From the NCBI RefSeq assembly GCF_028401385.1, contig NZ_JAQOMR010000001.1, forward strand, positions 1,986,501 to 2,050,500: DNA of 64,000 nucleotides, read 5' to 3'. The translations under genes were made by a program, and so were the position numbers. This stretch comes from Marinicella algicola (GTDB taxonomy: Bacteria; Pseudomonadota; Gammaproteobacteria; Xanthomonadales; Marinicellaceae). The notes beneath the pieces are model-generated. The model ran no database searches and had not been told where the DNA came from. It saw nothing but the letters and a program-made list of their open reading frames with translations. Below, in pieces: positions 23,013 to 33,071 of the stretch (its first letter is position 1; the number at the start of each line of letters is the position of its first letter).

Positions 23013-24107
23013 TTAGAAGTCACGCTGCAGACGGAACCAGCCGCCCCAGGTGTCCTTATCGAAGTAGGAGTCCGGCAGGTCAGCATAGTCGAAGTTAATC
23101 TTAGCCGACAGACCCTCTACGATTTCGTAGTCAAACAGAGCGCCATATGTGTAAAAGCTCTTGTTGCTTGCGCCCGGAATGGAAACCGAAGACCACTGAA
23201 CAGCAGGGGTGATCGTCAGCTTTTCAGTGACGTCAAGAGCGTAACCTGCAGCAAGCTGCCACTCAGCATAAACGTCCGCAGAGACACCCGGAGCAAAGGG
23301 GTAGGTGTCGAAATCACTGTAAGTATTGGCGTAAGCGTTCCAACCGGAAGCCCAGCTAGCACCGAGATCAAGCGAACCCGGTCCGAGAGCGAGCGTGCTC
23401 ATTGCACGGAGCGCACCCTCTTCATTCCAAGTATCGTAACCACCATCCAACTTCATGCCGATGCCACCAGCCTGGAAGCCAACGCGACCGGAAACACCGA
23501 TGCGAGCCAGGTCAGGATCGCCCGTGTAACCAACCTGCGACGCCGTCAGCGCATCAACCGAAAGGCCAGCTACAAAGCCGTCGCCGGTGAAGACATAACG
23601 CATCGAGTTGAACTTGGTCTGACCCGTCAGATCGTCGATTTCGCCAACAAGACCTTCATCCCAGTAGCTCTGGAAATAACCAGCCTGGAAGCCGCCGAGA
23701 GCAAGGTAGGTCTGGTCGAGACTGAAGGTCGTGCCCGAACCGCCAGCGCTGTGCGCTTCGGCGTTCATCTTGATAACGCCGGTCAGGACACCGAGTTCGG
23801 TTTCCGTCTTGCTGGCAATATCAAGCTGAGCCTTGGTAAATACATCCCAAGTACCCGGCTGTGGGTTTGACCCTGCCCAGTTCGGGCCGGTCTCGCTGTA
23901 ACCCTGAACCTGAAAACGGACATAACCGCCGATATCGAGGCAGGTTTCAGTACCCGGAATGTAGAAATAGCCAGCGCCGAAAGCGTCGCAAACTTCAACG
24001 TAGTTAGCGGTTACAGGCTCGATGACCACAACCGGGTCGGCAGCCTGAGCGCCGGAAGCTGCTGCAACTGCTGCAGCGGAGCCGAGGAGAAGGCTCTTAA
24101 CGTTCAT
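23013..24107 (-). CDS. Outer-membrane porin, alphaproteobacterial (Porin_2) family
   Basis: General diffusion porin forming an outer-membrane beta-barrel. The start ATG at 24107 follows a strong GGAGGT site and gives a signal peptide MNVKSLLLGSAAAVAAASG-AQA. The mature N-terminus has the family's pair of cysteines (EVCDAFGAGYFYIPGTETC) and then DIGGYVRFQVQGY. The C-terminus ends WFRLQRDF with the terminal phenylalanine that barrels need for insertion. The protein is intact at 364 residues. An inverted repeat CTTTAC/GTAAAG lies upstream at 24338-24354 and might be regulatory. Confidence 0.93.
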   Translation of the reverse strand: MNVKSLLLGSAAAVAAASGAQAADPVVVIEPVTANYVEVCDAFGAGYFYIPGTETCLDIGGYVRFQVQGYSETGPNWAGSNPQPGTWDVFTKAQLDIASKTETELGVLTGVIKMNAEAHSAGGSGTTFSLDQTYLALGGFQAGYFQSYWDEGLVGEIDDLTGQTKFNSMRYVFTGDGFVAGLSVDALTASQVGYTGDPDLARIGVSGRVGFQAGGIGMKLDGGYDTWNEEGALRAMSTLALGPGSLDLGASWASGWNAYANTYSDFDTYPFAPGVSADVYAEWQLAAGYALDVTEKLTITPAVQWSSVSIPGASNKSFYTYGALFDYEIVEGLSAKINFDYADLPDSYFDKDTWGGWFRLQRDF

Positions 24108-24587
24108 AGTGACCTCCAAATAAGGTTTAAAGCGGGTCTGGGATTTTCGCCGAGGCGTTCCCTGCCCCATCCCCTGGTTTCAAGAAGACCGGGCCGTCTC
24201 GCCCTCACTTCCGAGGTTGAACATACAAGACCGCGCCGCGATCGCAATCATCAATCGCCCCGATCATCCCGTTCCAGCGGTCCTTACCCGCTTGCTGTTG
24301 CGGATTGGCAACAAGTTCGCCCCCGAACCGGCCAAATCTTTACAAAAGGTAAAGAAAACAAGCTCCAAAAAGACTCCAAACGCACAAGCCAAGTCCTGTA
24401 CCGCTCCGGAAAATGACGAATTTCCAGTCAAATCGCATTGTCAGGAGTGTCCGGCCTCAGATTTCAGAGCCGATGCTCCAGACAGAATGTGAGATCGAAT
24501 CGCCAAATCAGAATCACCTGTCCAGCGGAGAAGACCAATCGAGGAGGTCGACTTCTGGCGTCGGGATCAACCGGCACCACCGCCTTC
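24108..24587. other. Intergenic region porin / dnaE
   Basis: 480 bases that should carry the porin promoter. A perfect six-base inverted repeat CTTTAC-N5-GTAAAG lies at 24338-24354 in an A/T-rich patch. No coding sequence seen. Confidence 0.5.
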
Positions 24588-27500
24588 CTATACCAATTCG
24601 ACATCCACAACGCCGGCCACAGCCCGCATCGCAGAAGCCACCTCGGGCGAAAGCCGGTAGGTGCCCGGCAGCTCCACCTCGATCTCACGCAAACCGTGGT
24701 TCTGGATCACAACAAAGGAAACAAGCCCTCACCATTCTGATTCAGATGCTTGGCAAGCGAGGCTATCGGCGAGATCGTCCCGCACATAGACGCGCATCGC
24801 CCGCTGCTGGCGAACGGCCTCCTCTTCCAGAGACTGGACTGTTTGTATCCGCATTCCGATGCCCTCAGGCCGCATCTCGGCCGCAACGGTGATAACGACC
24901 GATGTTCCGGGCTCAAGCAGGTCTCGGTACTGATAGAGCATTTCCGAGAACAAAACGGCCTCGAACTGGCCCGTAGCGTCTGAAAACATGATGATCCCCA
25001 TCCTGTTTCCCGTGCGTGTCTTGCGTTCCTGCTTGGCGACGACGGTACCTGCCAGACGTCCGCGATCCGATCCGTTCTTCACCGACAGTTCAAAGGCGGC
25101 AAACTCCTGCACGCGCATGCGCGCGAGTACCTCACCATAGGCATCGAGAGGATGCGCTGTCTGATAATAGCCGAGCATCTGGTATTCCCGCATCAACCGC
25201 TCCGAGTCAGATTGCGGTGTGTAGTCGGGCAGAACGATCTTCGCCACAGTCCCTGCGCTGCCGAAAATATCGGCCTGGCCGCTGACAAGGTCCTCCTGGG
25301 TACGCTGTGCAAGACCGATAATACGGTCAAGACCGGCGAGAAGCGCTGCACGATCGTGACCAAAGCAGTCGAACGCGCCGGCACAAATGAGACTCTCGAG
25401 CACCCGACGGTTGACTAACTTCGGATCGATACGTTGGCAGAAATCCTCCAGACTGGAGAACACCACATCGCCCCGAACTTGCACGATATGCTCCACCGCC
25501 GCCTCGCCGACCCCTTGATGGCGGCAAGCGCATAGTAGATCCTGCCTTCACCGGGCTCAAAATGCCTGAAGCTCGTCTGAACCGACGGTGCGACCACGTC
25601 AATTCCCAACCTGCGGGCATCGTGACGGAAGTCGTTGAGCTTTTCCGTATTGGCCATATCAAGCGTCATCGAGGCAGCCAGAAACTCCACCGGGTAATGC
25701 GCCTTCAGATAGGCGGTATGGTACGAGACGATTGCATAGGCAGCGGCATGCGACTTGTTGAAGCCGTAATTGGCAAACTTTGCCAAGAGGTCAAAGATCT
25801 CGTCTGCGCGCTGCTTCTTGACGCCGTTCTCGATCGCGCCCTCCACAAAACGGACGCGCTGCTTGTCCATCTGCTCCTTGATTTTCTTACCCATCGCGCG
25901 CCGCAGAAGATCGGCTTCGCCCAAAGAATAGCCGGACAGCACCTGCGCCACCTGCATCACCTGTTCCTGATAGATGATGACGCCCTGCGTTTCCGCGAGC
26001 AGATGGTCGATCAGCGGATGGATCGATTCGATCTCCTCTTCACCATGCTTGCGCGCATTATAGACGGGAATGTTTTCCATAGGCCCCGGCCGGTAAAGCG
26101 CAACAAGGGCGATCAGGTCTTCGATCCGGTCAGGCTTCATGCCAATCAGCGCCTTGCGCATGCCCGCGCTTTCCACCTGGAAAACACCCACGGTTTCGCC
26201 GCGCGCGAGCATTTCATAGGCGTCGCTGTCATCCAGCGGCACCAGCGACAGATCCACATCGACACCCTGCCTGGCAATAAAGTCGACTGCCGTCTTCAAC
26301 ACTGTCAGTGTTTTCAGTCCGAGAAAGTCGAACTTGACGAGCCCTGCCTGCTCCACCCACTTCATGTTAAACTGCGTGACGGGCATGTCCGAACGCGGGT
26401 CGCGATACATCGGCACCAATTGCGAAAGTGGGCGATCACCGATCACGATACCTGCAGCATGAGTGGATGCATGCCTGTAAAGACCCTCGATCTTCTGAGC
26501 AATCGCCAGCAACCTTCCGACGATGGGCTCCTCGTCGGCCGCTTCCTGGAACTTGGGTTCGTCCTCAATCGCTCTGGCCAGCGTTACAGGATTTGCCGGA
26601 TTGTTGGGTACAAGCTTGGAGATCCGATCAACCTGACCGTAGGGCATTTCCAGAACCCGCCCGACATCGCGCAATGCAGCGCGCGCCTGCAGCGATCCGA
26701 ACGTTATGATCTGCGCCACCTGGGCACGCCCGTATTTTTTCTGAACGTAGCGGATAACCTCTTCGCGCCGGTCCTGACAGAAGTCGATGTCGAAGTCCGG
26801 CATCGAAACACGTTCGGGGTTGAGAAAGCGTTCGAACAGAAGGGAAAAGCGAAGCGGGTCCACATCTGTGATGGTCAGGGCATAGGCAACAAGCGAGCCA
26901 GCACCCGATCCGCGGCCTGGCCCAACGGGGATGCCATGCTCCTTCGCCCATTTAATAAAGTCCGCAACGATCAGGAAGTACCCGGGAAACTTCATGCTCT
27001 CGATGATGCCGAGCTCGTAATCCAGACGGTCGATATAATCCTGGCGGCTTTGTCCTTCGCTGAGGCCGACATGGGAGAGACGGGCATCGAGTCCGTCGAC
27101 GGCCTGACGGCGCAATTCAAGCGCCTCGGCCTTCTCCGCCTCTTCCGGATCATCCGAGGCGCCTGTGAAACGCGGCAGGATCGGCATGCGGGTCTGAAGC
27201 ACAAAACTGCAGCGCCGGGCGATTTCAACCGTATTGTCGAGCGCTTCAGGGATATCTTCAAACAGCGCAACCATTTCCTGCTGGGACTTCATATAGTGGT
27301 CCGGCGTCAACCTGAACCGCCGATCATCGGAAACGATCGCATTGTGTGCGACGGCCATAAGAGCGTCGTGCGCCTCGAAATCATCGCTTGCGGGAAAAAC
27401 GGCTCGTTTGTAGCAACCAGCGGCAGTTCGAGTTCGTATGCAAGGTTGACGACATGCCGCTCACGCTGAACATCATATGCCCCCTGACGCTGAAGTTCGA

Positions 27501-28070
27501 CATAGAGACGGTCGCCGAAAAGCGTCTTGAGCGCGGCCAAGCGCTCTCCGGCCTTGGCCTCGAAGCCAGCGGCCAGCGCCTGATCGACCGGTCCACCCGA
27601 TCCGCCGGTCAACACGACAAGTCCGTCGGAACGCCCTTCCAGCCACGACTTTCGGATACAGACACTTTCATGCGCCTCGCCGCCAAGATAGGCCTCACTA
27701 ACCAGATACATGAGATTGGCATACCCGATCTCATTGGCCACCAGCGCGACGATGGATGGTAGCTTGACAGGCATATGGGAGCCGCCGCGCCGGTCCGCAT
27801 CACCGCCGTCTTCCATATCGATAGACAACTGGCATCCGATGATCGGCTGCAGCCCCTCTCCGATCGCCTTTTGGGAAAACTCCAGCGCGCAGAAAAGATT
27901 GTTGGTATCCGTCACGGCAACGGCCGGCTGGCGATCGTCCACCGCGAGTTTCAGGATTTTTTCAGCGGCAGCGCACCTTCAAGCAACGAATAGGCCGAAT
28001 GGGTGCGCAAATGAACGAAGCGTACGGCCGCCCCGCCCGATGTCGAATGCTCTTGCGAGTCGGTCACCAT
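24588..28070 (-). CDS. dnaE: DNA polymerase III alpha subunit, five frame breaks
   Basis: Replicative polymerase. The N-terminal PHP domain starts [14 protein letters not shown] just after the ATG at 28070. The catalytic core has [19 protein letters not shown] and the aspartates of [14 protein letters not shown]. The finger region includes [19 protein letters not shown]. The C-terminal OB-fold carries [18 protein letters not shown]. Breaks: A run 27959-27964, 27391-27393, C run 25511-25514, an extra base at 24770-24776 (restores [16 protein letters not shown]) and 24718-24724. With the last repair the protein ends at 24588 and is about 1160 residues, normal. An essential enzyme with five breaks is the clearest sign of sequence error. 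Confidence 0.95.
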
Positions 28071-28214
28071 ATTCTGCTCCATCGTGCTCTGCCTGCGTTC
28101 TTGATTTTCGCAGGCCGACAGGCTCAAAGCAACGCCGGGAATTTCTATGCACAGAAAGTCACGTCATCGCGTGATCATCAACGGTAAATCCGCTCCGGCA
28201 GGCGAGCCTTCCGG

Positions 28215-28301
28215 CTAAAGCGAACTGATGATCAAAGCCATGCTTGTCAGGAACAGACTGATCGAGAAAAACGCCGCCACATCACGCAGAATATCGGTCA
28301 T
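28215..28301 (-). CDS. Possible 28-residue membrane peptide
   Basis: A short frame starts at ATG 28301 with a good AAAAGGAGA ribosome-binding site, begins MTDILRDVAAFF and ends with a TAG at 28215. About 18 residues form one hydrophobic helix (SISLFLTSMALIISSL). A well-formed sigma70-type promoter lies just upstream at 28330-28358, facing this frame and no other gene. Function unknown. Its position 145 bases upstream of dnaE raises the chance that the same transcript reads into dnaE. Supported by the signals, not by any known family. Confidence 0.55.
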   Translation of the reverse strand: MTDILRDVAAFFSISLFLTSMALIISSL

Positions 28302-28329
28302 ATGTGTCTCCTTTTCACTTTATGTTTTT

Positions 28330-28358
28330 ATTATGTTCCCTTTCTGTTCTATTGACAA
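28330..28358 (-). promoter_or_regulatory. Sigma70-type promoter upstream of the small peptide gene (and perhaps dnaE)
   Basis: On the minus strand TTGTCA (28353-28358), a 17-base spacer and CATAAT (28330-28335). Predicted transcription start is near 28322, about 20 bases before the ATG at 28301. Confidence 0.6.
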
Positions 28359-28584
28359 GCGCAGATCGTCTTTTTTGTGGTCGGCGTCACCCCGATCGGC
28401 ACATGCAAGCGGTCCTGACGTTGTTCAACCTTTTGAAATTCTGATTCTTTATGAAAAATCTAAGGCGCAGGCTTTTCTGTCATTCGCTCCTGATGAGCAA
28501 TATCACGGCCATGCATGATCGCAGACGGCCCGCCCCGTGCGAGCGACCCGAACGCCCTTTGTACCGGATATCGGCGGTCGCCGC

Positions 28585-29657
28585 TCAATTCGCTCCCGCC
28601 TCGGGAAGAACAAAGGAATCGATCCCGTACTGCACCCTGAAGGTCGAAGGAGAACAGCCCAGCCAGCGATTGAATGCCCGCGTGAAATTTGCCTGTTCAT
28701 CATACCCCAGGGAAAAGGCGATTTCTGCAATTGAGACACTCGTCTGCGTGAGCAGCATGACAGCACGTGTGCGGCGGGCAACCTCAAGAATATCCTTATA
28801 GGTATATCCCGTCGATCGCAGGCGCCGCTGCAACCCCTGAACGCTGAGCCCTGCCATCCGGGCCGCCCCGTCTATATCGCTCTTGCCTTCGAGAAGACGG
28901 AGCGAAACAACGGCAGAAAAGGACCGCGCCGGTTCGGGTGCCCCCACCAGAACGACATCCGAAGTCACTTCCCGCAGAGGCAGGGCTTCAGCGACTCCCG
29001 GGTATGAACCAGGCCGTTGCCGGACGAGATCTTCTGATGAGAGTGGCAAGGCAATACCACGCCCCCGCAACGCAGCGCTACCCCCAAATAGGACTCGATG
29101 ATATGAACCGCGCTGTCACGCGGGTAGTTGACCTCGATCCAGCCCGGCCGCCAATCGCGCCCCAGGTAGATCCGGGCGAAGGTCAGCATTGGAATGATGA
29201 GGTGGTCGGTGTACTGCGTCACTCTGTCCAGCCTGACCGGTGGTATCACCCTCCACACCCATCCACGACCGACCGGCTCCAGCCCCATCTGGAAATCAGA
29301 CATGTGAGCCCATGTGGTGGCATGAAGGCGCCGCAATCCGTCCTCCAGGTTGCGGGCCTGGGAGCCGTAGTCGGTCCAGCGCCCCCACCCGGCATGTGTC
29401 GTACGCTCACCGGCAATCAGGCCAACCGTGCGATCTCCCAGCAACCTCGCGCCGACATCAAAAAGCTCGCTCATCAGCGACACAGGGATCGGCGTATCCG
29501 GTTTCTGAAGCACTACCAGCGGCAGACCAACAGAGTGAAACATCCTCGCCAGCCCGCGCTCACCGTTATATTCTTCAACCAAGTCCGGGAGCGACCCAAT
29601 TCCGCGGAACCGGGCGAGCGCAACCGAGCTTTTCTTTTTAAACACCACGACCCCCAA
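28585..29657 (-). CDS. AraC-family transcriptional regulator, one frame break
   Basis: The N-terminal about 230 residues match the Arabinose_bd-type ligand domain of the OruR-like branch (LPLVVLQKPDTPIPVSLMSE). The C-terminus has the paired helix-turn-helix of AraC proteins, with SIAEIAFSLGYDEQANFTRA and FNRWLGCSPSTFR. The frame breaks near 29067-29073; one added base joins EVNYPRDSAVHIIESYLGVALR to RGRGIALPLSSEDL. Repaired length is about 357 residues. It is divergent from the sulfatase gene with 342 bases between, so it is the likely regulator of the sulfatase/HAD/cytochrome set. The ligand is unknown. Confidence 0.87.
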
Positions 29658-29999
29658 AAGTGACGCGAAATGAAAAGTTTCAAATTACATTTCGCGTTAT
29701 ACAAGCGAAGCACTGACGGACACGCAAAACGGACATAACTGACGAGGACGGCCATTCGAAAGCCGGGCGTGTAGCGGCCTGCGCTCAGCTTGGAGATGTA
29801 TGGAAGTAGCCTCCGAGAATGTCAACTTTGACGGGCGTATTGTTCGCAGGAAACAGAGACGGCGGAAATGGACGCGTTTCCGCTTCAGGGATCGCACCGC
29901 AATCGGATCATGCCCCGGTCTAGACTAAGAACCATTATTTGAGGACGCAATTTTCGGTGGCGATCCGGTGTGCCGACCCCGCCGAAACGGAGGATTTTC
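29658..29999. other. Divergent control region AraC regulator / sulfatase
   Basis: 342 bases between divergent starts. A GGAGG site for the sulfatase is at 29988-29993. I see no obvious operator repeat, but AraC-type sites are often weak direct repeats that are hard to spot. Confidence 0.5.
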
Positions 30000-31745
30000 A
30001 TGTTTGAAATGCCCAGGTTAAACGGCGCGGTCAAAGCAGGGGCCGTTCTGGCTGCTGCTTTTTGCGCAACGGCACTGACGAGTGTCAGTAGTATGGCGCA
30101 GGAGAGCACTAGCAGTGCCTCAAACGGCGCACAGCCCAACATACTGTTCATCATGGCCGATGACGTCGGCTATATGCAGCCGGGTATCTATCACCGCGGC
30201 CTGATGGTTGGCGAAACGCCGAATATCGACCGGATTGGCCATGAAGGCGCGATGTTCACCGACTATTACGCCGAGCAGAGCTGCACCGCGGGCCGTACTG
30301 CCTTCTTCACCGGCATGAATCCAGTGCGCGCCGGCATGCTGTTGCCGGAAATCCCCGGCTCCGAATCCTACCTGCGCAAGGGGACGCCTTCGCTTGCAGT
30401 TTTCCTGCGCGACCTGGGATACACCACCGGTGAATTCGGCAAAAACCACTTGGGCGACACCGCCGAATCCTTGCCAACTGCCCATGGTTTCGAAGAATTC
30501 TGGGGTTATCTCTACCATCTTGATGCAATGCAAGGTGTCAGCTTCCCCGACATCAACTCCAGCCCGACCGAACAGGCCGTCGCACCGCCGTGCACAAATA
30601 CACCTGTTCCCGGGCTCTCCGATCCGCCTGGCGCGATCGATCCTTCCGAAGGGCTGTGCATGACGCCCCCGCGTCCGGTGATCGCCTGCGCATCTTCGGA
30701 CGGCACAGAGGCCAACCAGAGCTGCAAGGATGAAGGCCCGCTCACGCTTGAGCGCTCCAAGACCATCGATGAAGAGATCTCCGCCAAGGTCGTCGACTTC
30801 CTCGACCGCAATGACCCGGAGAAGACCGGCAAGCCGTTCTTCGCCTGGTACAATCCTGCCCGCATGCACGTCACAACCGTTCTTTCCGATAAATATGCAG
30901 CCATGCTCGGCACCAGGGGTGGCAAGGACTGGGGCGTGAACGAAGCCGCAATGAAGCAGGTCGACGACAATATCGGCGTCGTTCTGCAGAAGCTTGAAGA
31001 CATGGGCGAACTGGACAACACGATCGTCGTGTTCACCACAGACAATGGCGCAGAAACCATCACCTTCCCCGATGGCGGCGTCACCCCGTTTGCCGGCGGC
31101 AAGCTGACCACATGGGAAGGCGGCATGCGCGTTCCGCTGGTCGTGCGCTGGCCAGGTCACATCGAGCCGGGCACGGTCAACAACGACATCTTCGCTGCGC
31201 TGGACTGGGTGCCGACGCTCGTTGAAATCGCCGGTGGCCCCAAGGGCGACGACCTGAAAAACGAGATTGAGGCCGGAAAGTATCCCGGTATCGTCAAGAC
31301 CACGATTGACGGTGTCAATCAGGTCGGCTCGCTGACAGGTACCGGCGAACCGAAACGCGATACTTTCTTCTACTATTCGGGCAAGACGGCTTCGGCGGTT
31401 CGCTACAAGAACTGGAAGATGTATTTCGCCATGGTCGATCAGGATCCGACCAAAACGTTCAATGGTGTGGAAACCTACAGCTGGACCCAGGTGGTCAACA
31501 TCAAGCGCGACCCCTTCGAACAGTCGATCGGCACGTTCAGCAAGACGTTCAACGGAGTCGGCGGCGCACTCGGCGCTCCCGCCACGGCCTATGCCTATGA
31601 CTGGAACATGCTGCCGATCGGCCAGGCGCTGTGGCTTAAGGAGCTGGAAAGCTACAAGACGTTCCCGCCGCTTCAGCATCCGGCAGCCTACAATCTCGAT
31701 GCAGTGATAGACCAGGTCAAGAATTCCGGAATGACGAAGGACTGA
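30000..31745 (+). CDS. Periplasmic type I sulfatase (arylsulfatase-like)
   Basis: Hydrolyses a sulfate ester after export. I start at ATG 30000, six bases after GGAGG. A signal peptide (residues 1-33, ending SSMAQ) precedes the alkaline-phosphatase-like fold. The metal ligands are in FIMADDVGY (D54, D55). The formylglycine motif is C95-T-A-G-R99 in EQSCTAGRTAF, the CxAxR variant of CxPSR. Further active-site residues are in EFGKNHLGD and FTTDNGAETI. Length is 581 residues; the gene is intact. It heads a run of three same-strand genes for exported proteins. It needs a formylglycine-generating or anaerobic maturase, and none is in the window. The natural substrate is not inferable. Confidence 0.92.
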   Translation: MFEMPRLNGAVKAGAVLAAAFCATALTSVSSMAQESTSSASNGAQPNILFIMADDVGYMQPGIYHRGLMVGETPNIDRIGHEGAMFTDYYAEQSCTAGRTAFFTGMNPVRAGMLLPEIPGSESYLRKGTPSLAVFLRDLGYTTGEFGKNHLGDTAESLPTAHGFEEFWGYLYHLDAMQGVSFPDINSSPTEQAVAPPCTNTPVPGLSDPPGAIDPSEGLCMTPPRPVIACASSDGTEANQSCKDEGPLTLERSKTIDEEISAKVVDFLDRNDPEKTGKPFFAWYNPARMHVTTVLSDKYAAMLGTRGGKDWGVNEAAMKQVDDNIGVVLQKLEDMGELDNTIVVFTTDNGAETITFPDGGVTPFAGGKLTTWEGGMRVPLVVRWPGHIEPGTVNNDIFAALDWVPTLVEIAGGPKGDDLKNEIEAGKYPGIVKTTIDGVNQVGSLTGTGEPKRDTFFYYSGKTASAVRYKNWKMYFAMVDQDPTKTFNGVETYSWTQVVNIKRDPFEQSIGTFSKTFNGVGGALGAPATAYAYDWNMLPIGQALWLKELESYKTFPPLQHPAAYNLDAVIDQVKNSGMTKD

Positions 31746-31757
31746 GGAACCCGATTA

Positions 31758-31806
31758 GAAGCAATTCCGGGAAAAGAGGGCTCAGCCTTCCGTCCGGAAT
31801 TGCTTC
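31758..31806 (+). terminator. Long perfect stem-loop after the sulfatase gene
   Basis: A perfect 13-base inverted repeat (GAAGCAATTCCGG / CCGGAATTGCTTC) with a 23-base loop starts 12 bases past the stop. There is no clear T-tract, so it may be an attenuator, an mRNA-stabilising structure or a repeat rather than a full terminator. Confidence 0.5.
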
Positions 31807-31970
31807 AAGTCAAAGACAAAATGCAGCTCCGCAAAGCCAACATAGGCGGAACTGCACCTGATAAAAACGGAAGGAGCGGCTCAATGCCGCATCCTCCAGG
31901 CCAGGCCGAGCGGGTTTGTTGACGCAAGTGCGGTGCACGCCAATGATGCGTGAGACAAAGGGGAGAGACA

Positions 31971-32999
31971 ATGAGCATGATGCACAGAACGTTCAAAGCG
32001 GCGGTGATAGCCCCGGCAATGGGCCTTGTCATGTTCACGCTTGCACACGCCCAGATGGCCGATCCATTGCCTTCATGGAACGCCGGCGACACTAAGCAAG
32101 CCATACTCGATTTCGTGGCGACCGCCACGGACGATAACGACCCCAAATTCGTTCCGCTATCCGCACGCATTGTCGTTTTCGACAATGATGGTACGCTGTG
32201 GACCGAACACCCGATGTATACACAGCTTGCTTTCGCGCTGGACCGCCTCAAGGCTCTCGCGCCCGATCATCCCGAATGGAAAACCACCGAGCCGTTCAAA
32301 TCCGCGCTCGACGGCAACATGAAGACGCTTGCCCAGTCGGGAGAAAAGGGCATTGCCCAGCTTATCATGGCGACACATGCCGGCATGAGCACAGAGGCGT
32401 TCGAGACAATCGTCGCCGATTGGTTCAAGACCGCCAAGCACCCCCGTTTCGACAGGCCCTATACCGAGCTGGCCTACCAGCCGATGCTGGAGCTGCTCGA
32501 TTATATGCGCGCCAATGATTTCAAAACCTACATCGTTTCCGGCGGCGGCATCGAGTTCATGCGCGTCATCACCGAAGAGGTGTACGGCATCCCGTCCGAG
32601 CAGGTTGTCGGCTCCGCAATCAAAACCAAGTTCGAGATCGTTGACGGCAAACCGCAGCTGACACGGCTGCCGGAGTTGGCCTTTGATGACGACAAGGGCG
32701 GCAAGCCCGTCGGCATCATTTCCGCAATCGGCAAGCAGCCGGTTGCCGCCTTCGGCAATTCCGACGGTGATCGCGAAATGCTGGAATGGACTGCGGCAGG
32801 CACCGCCGCCACGCTAATGATGCTGGTGCACCACGACGATGCGACCCGTGAATATGCCTATGGGCCGGGCGGCGGCCTGCCGGATACCCATTTCGGCACT
32901 TTTTCGCAATCATTGCTGGATGAGGCCAATGCCGACGACTGGACCGTCATCAGCATGAAGAATGACTGGGCGGAGATTTTTCCGCCTGCAACGAGGTAA
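31971..32999 (+). CDS. Exported HAD-superfamily phosphatase
   Basis: Predicted periplasmic phosphatase of the haloacid dehalogenase fold. The start ATG 31971 follows GGGGAGAG. A signal peptide (to about TLAHAQ, residue 28) precedes the catalytic motif I VVFDNDGTLW (D71 and D73), motif II YIVSGGG and motif IV FGNSDGDREML. It is intact at 342 residues. The helical cap between motifs I and II resembles phosphoserine-phosphatase-like HADs. Co-orientation with the sulfatase and the cytochrome suggests a common regulon. Substrate unknown. Confidence 0.88.
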   Translation: MSMMHRTFKAAVIAPAMGLVMFTLAHAQMADPLPSWNAGDTKQAILDFVATATDDNDPKFVPLSARIVVFDNDGTLWTEHPMYTQLAFALDRLKALAPDHPEWKTTEPFKSALDGNMKTLAQSGEKGIAQLIMATHAGMSTEAFETIVADWFKTAKHPRFDRPYTELAYQPMLELLDYMRANDFKTYIVSGGGIEFMRVITEEVYGIPSEQVVGSAIKTKFEIVDGKPQLTRLPELAFDDDKGGKPVGIISAIGKQPVAAFGNSDGDREMLEWTAAGTAATLMMLVHHDDATREYAYGPGGGLPDTHFGTFSQSLLDEANADDWTVISMKNDWAEIFPPATR

Positions 33000-33071
33000 C
33001 CCACCTGCGCCGCGGCGCGAATGCCGCGGCGACTTTTTTCTGGTGGGCCTGATGATCCCAGAGATCTGTCC

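Noticed and set aside
25562..27469. A 635-codon open frame antisense to dnaE
   Set aside because: It mirrors the dnaE codons in a G+C-rich genome. It has no recognisable domain and no ribosome site, while the other strand matches DnaE throughout.
30120..31679. A 519-codon open frame antisense to the sulfatase
   Set aside because: Same reason: a codon-bias shadow. The sense strand has a signal peptide and all sulfatase motifs.
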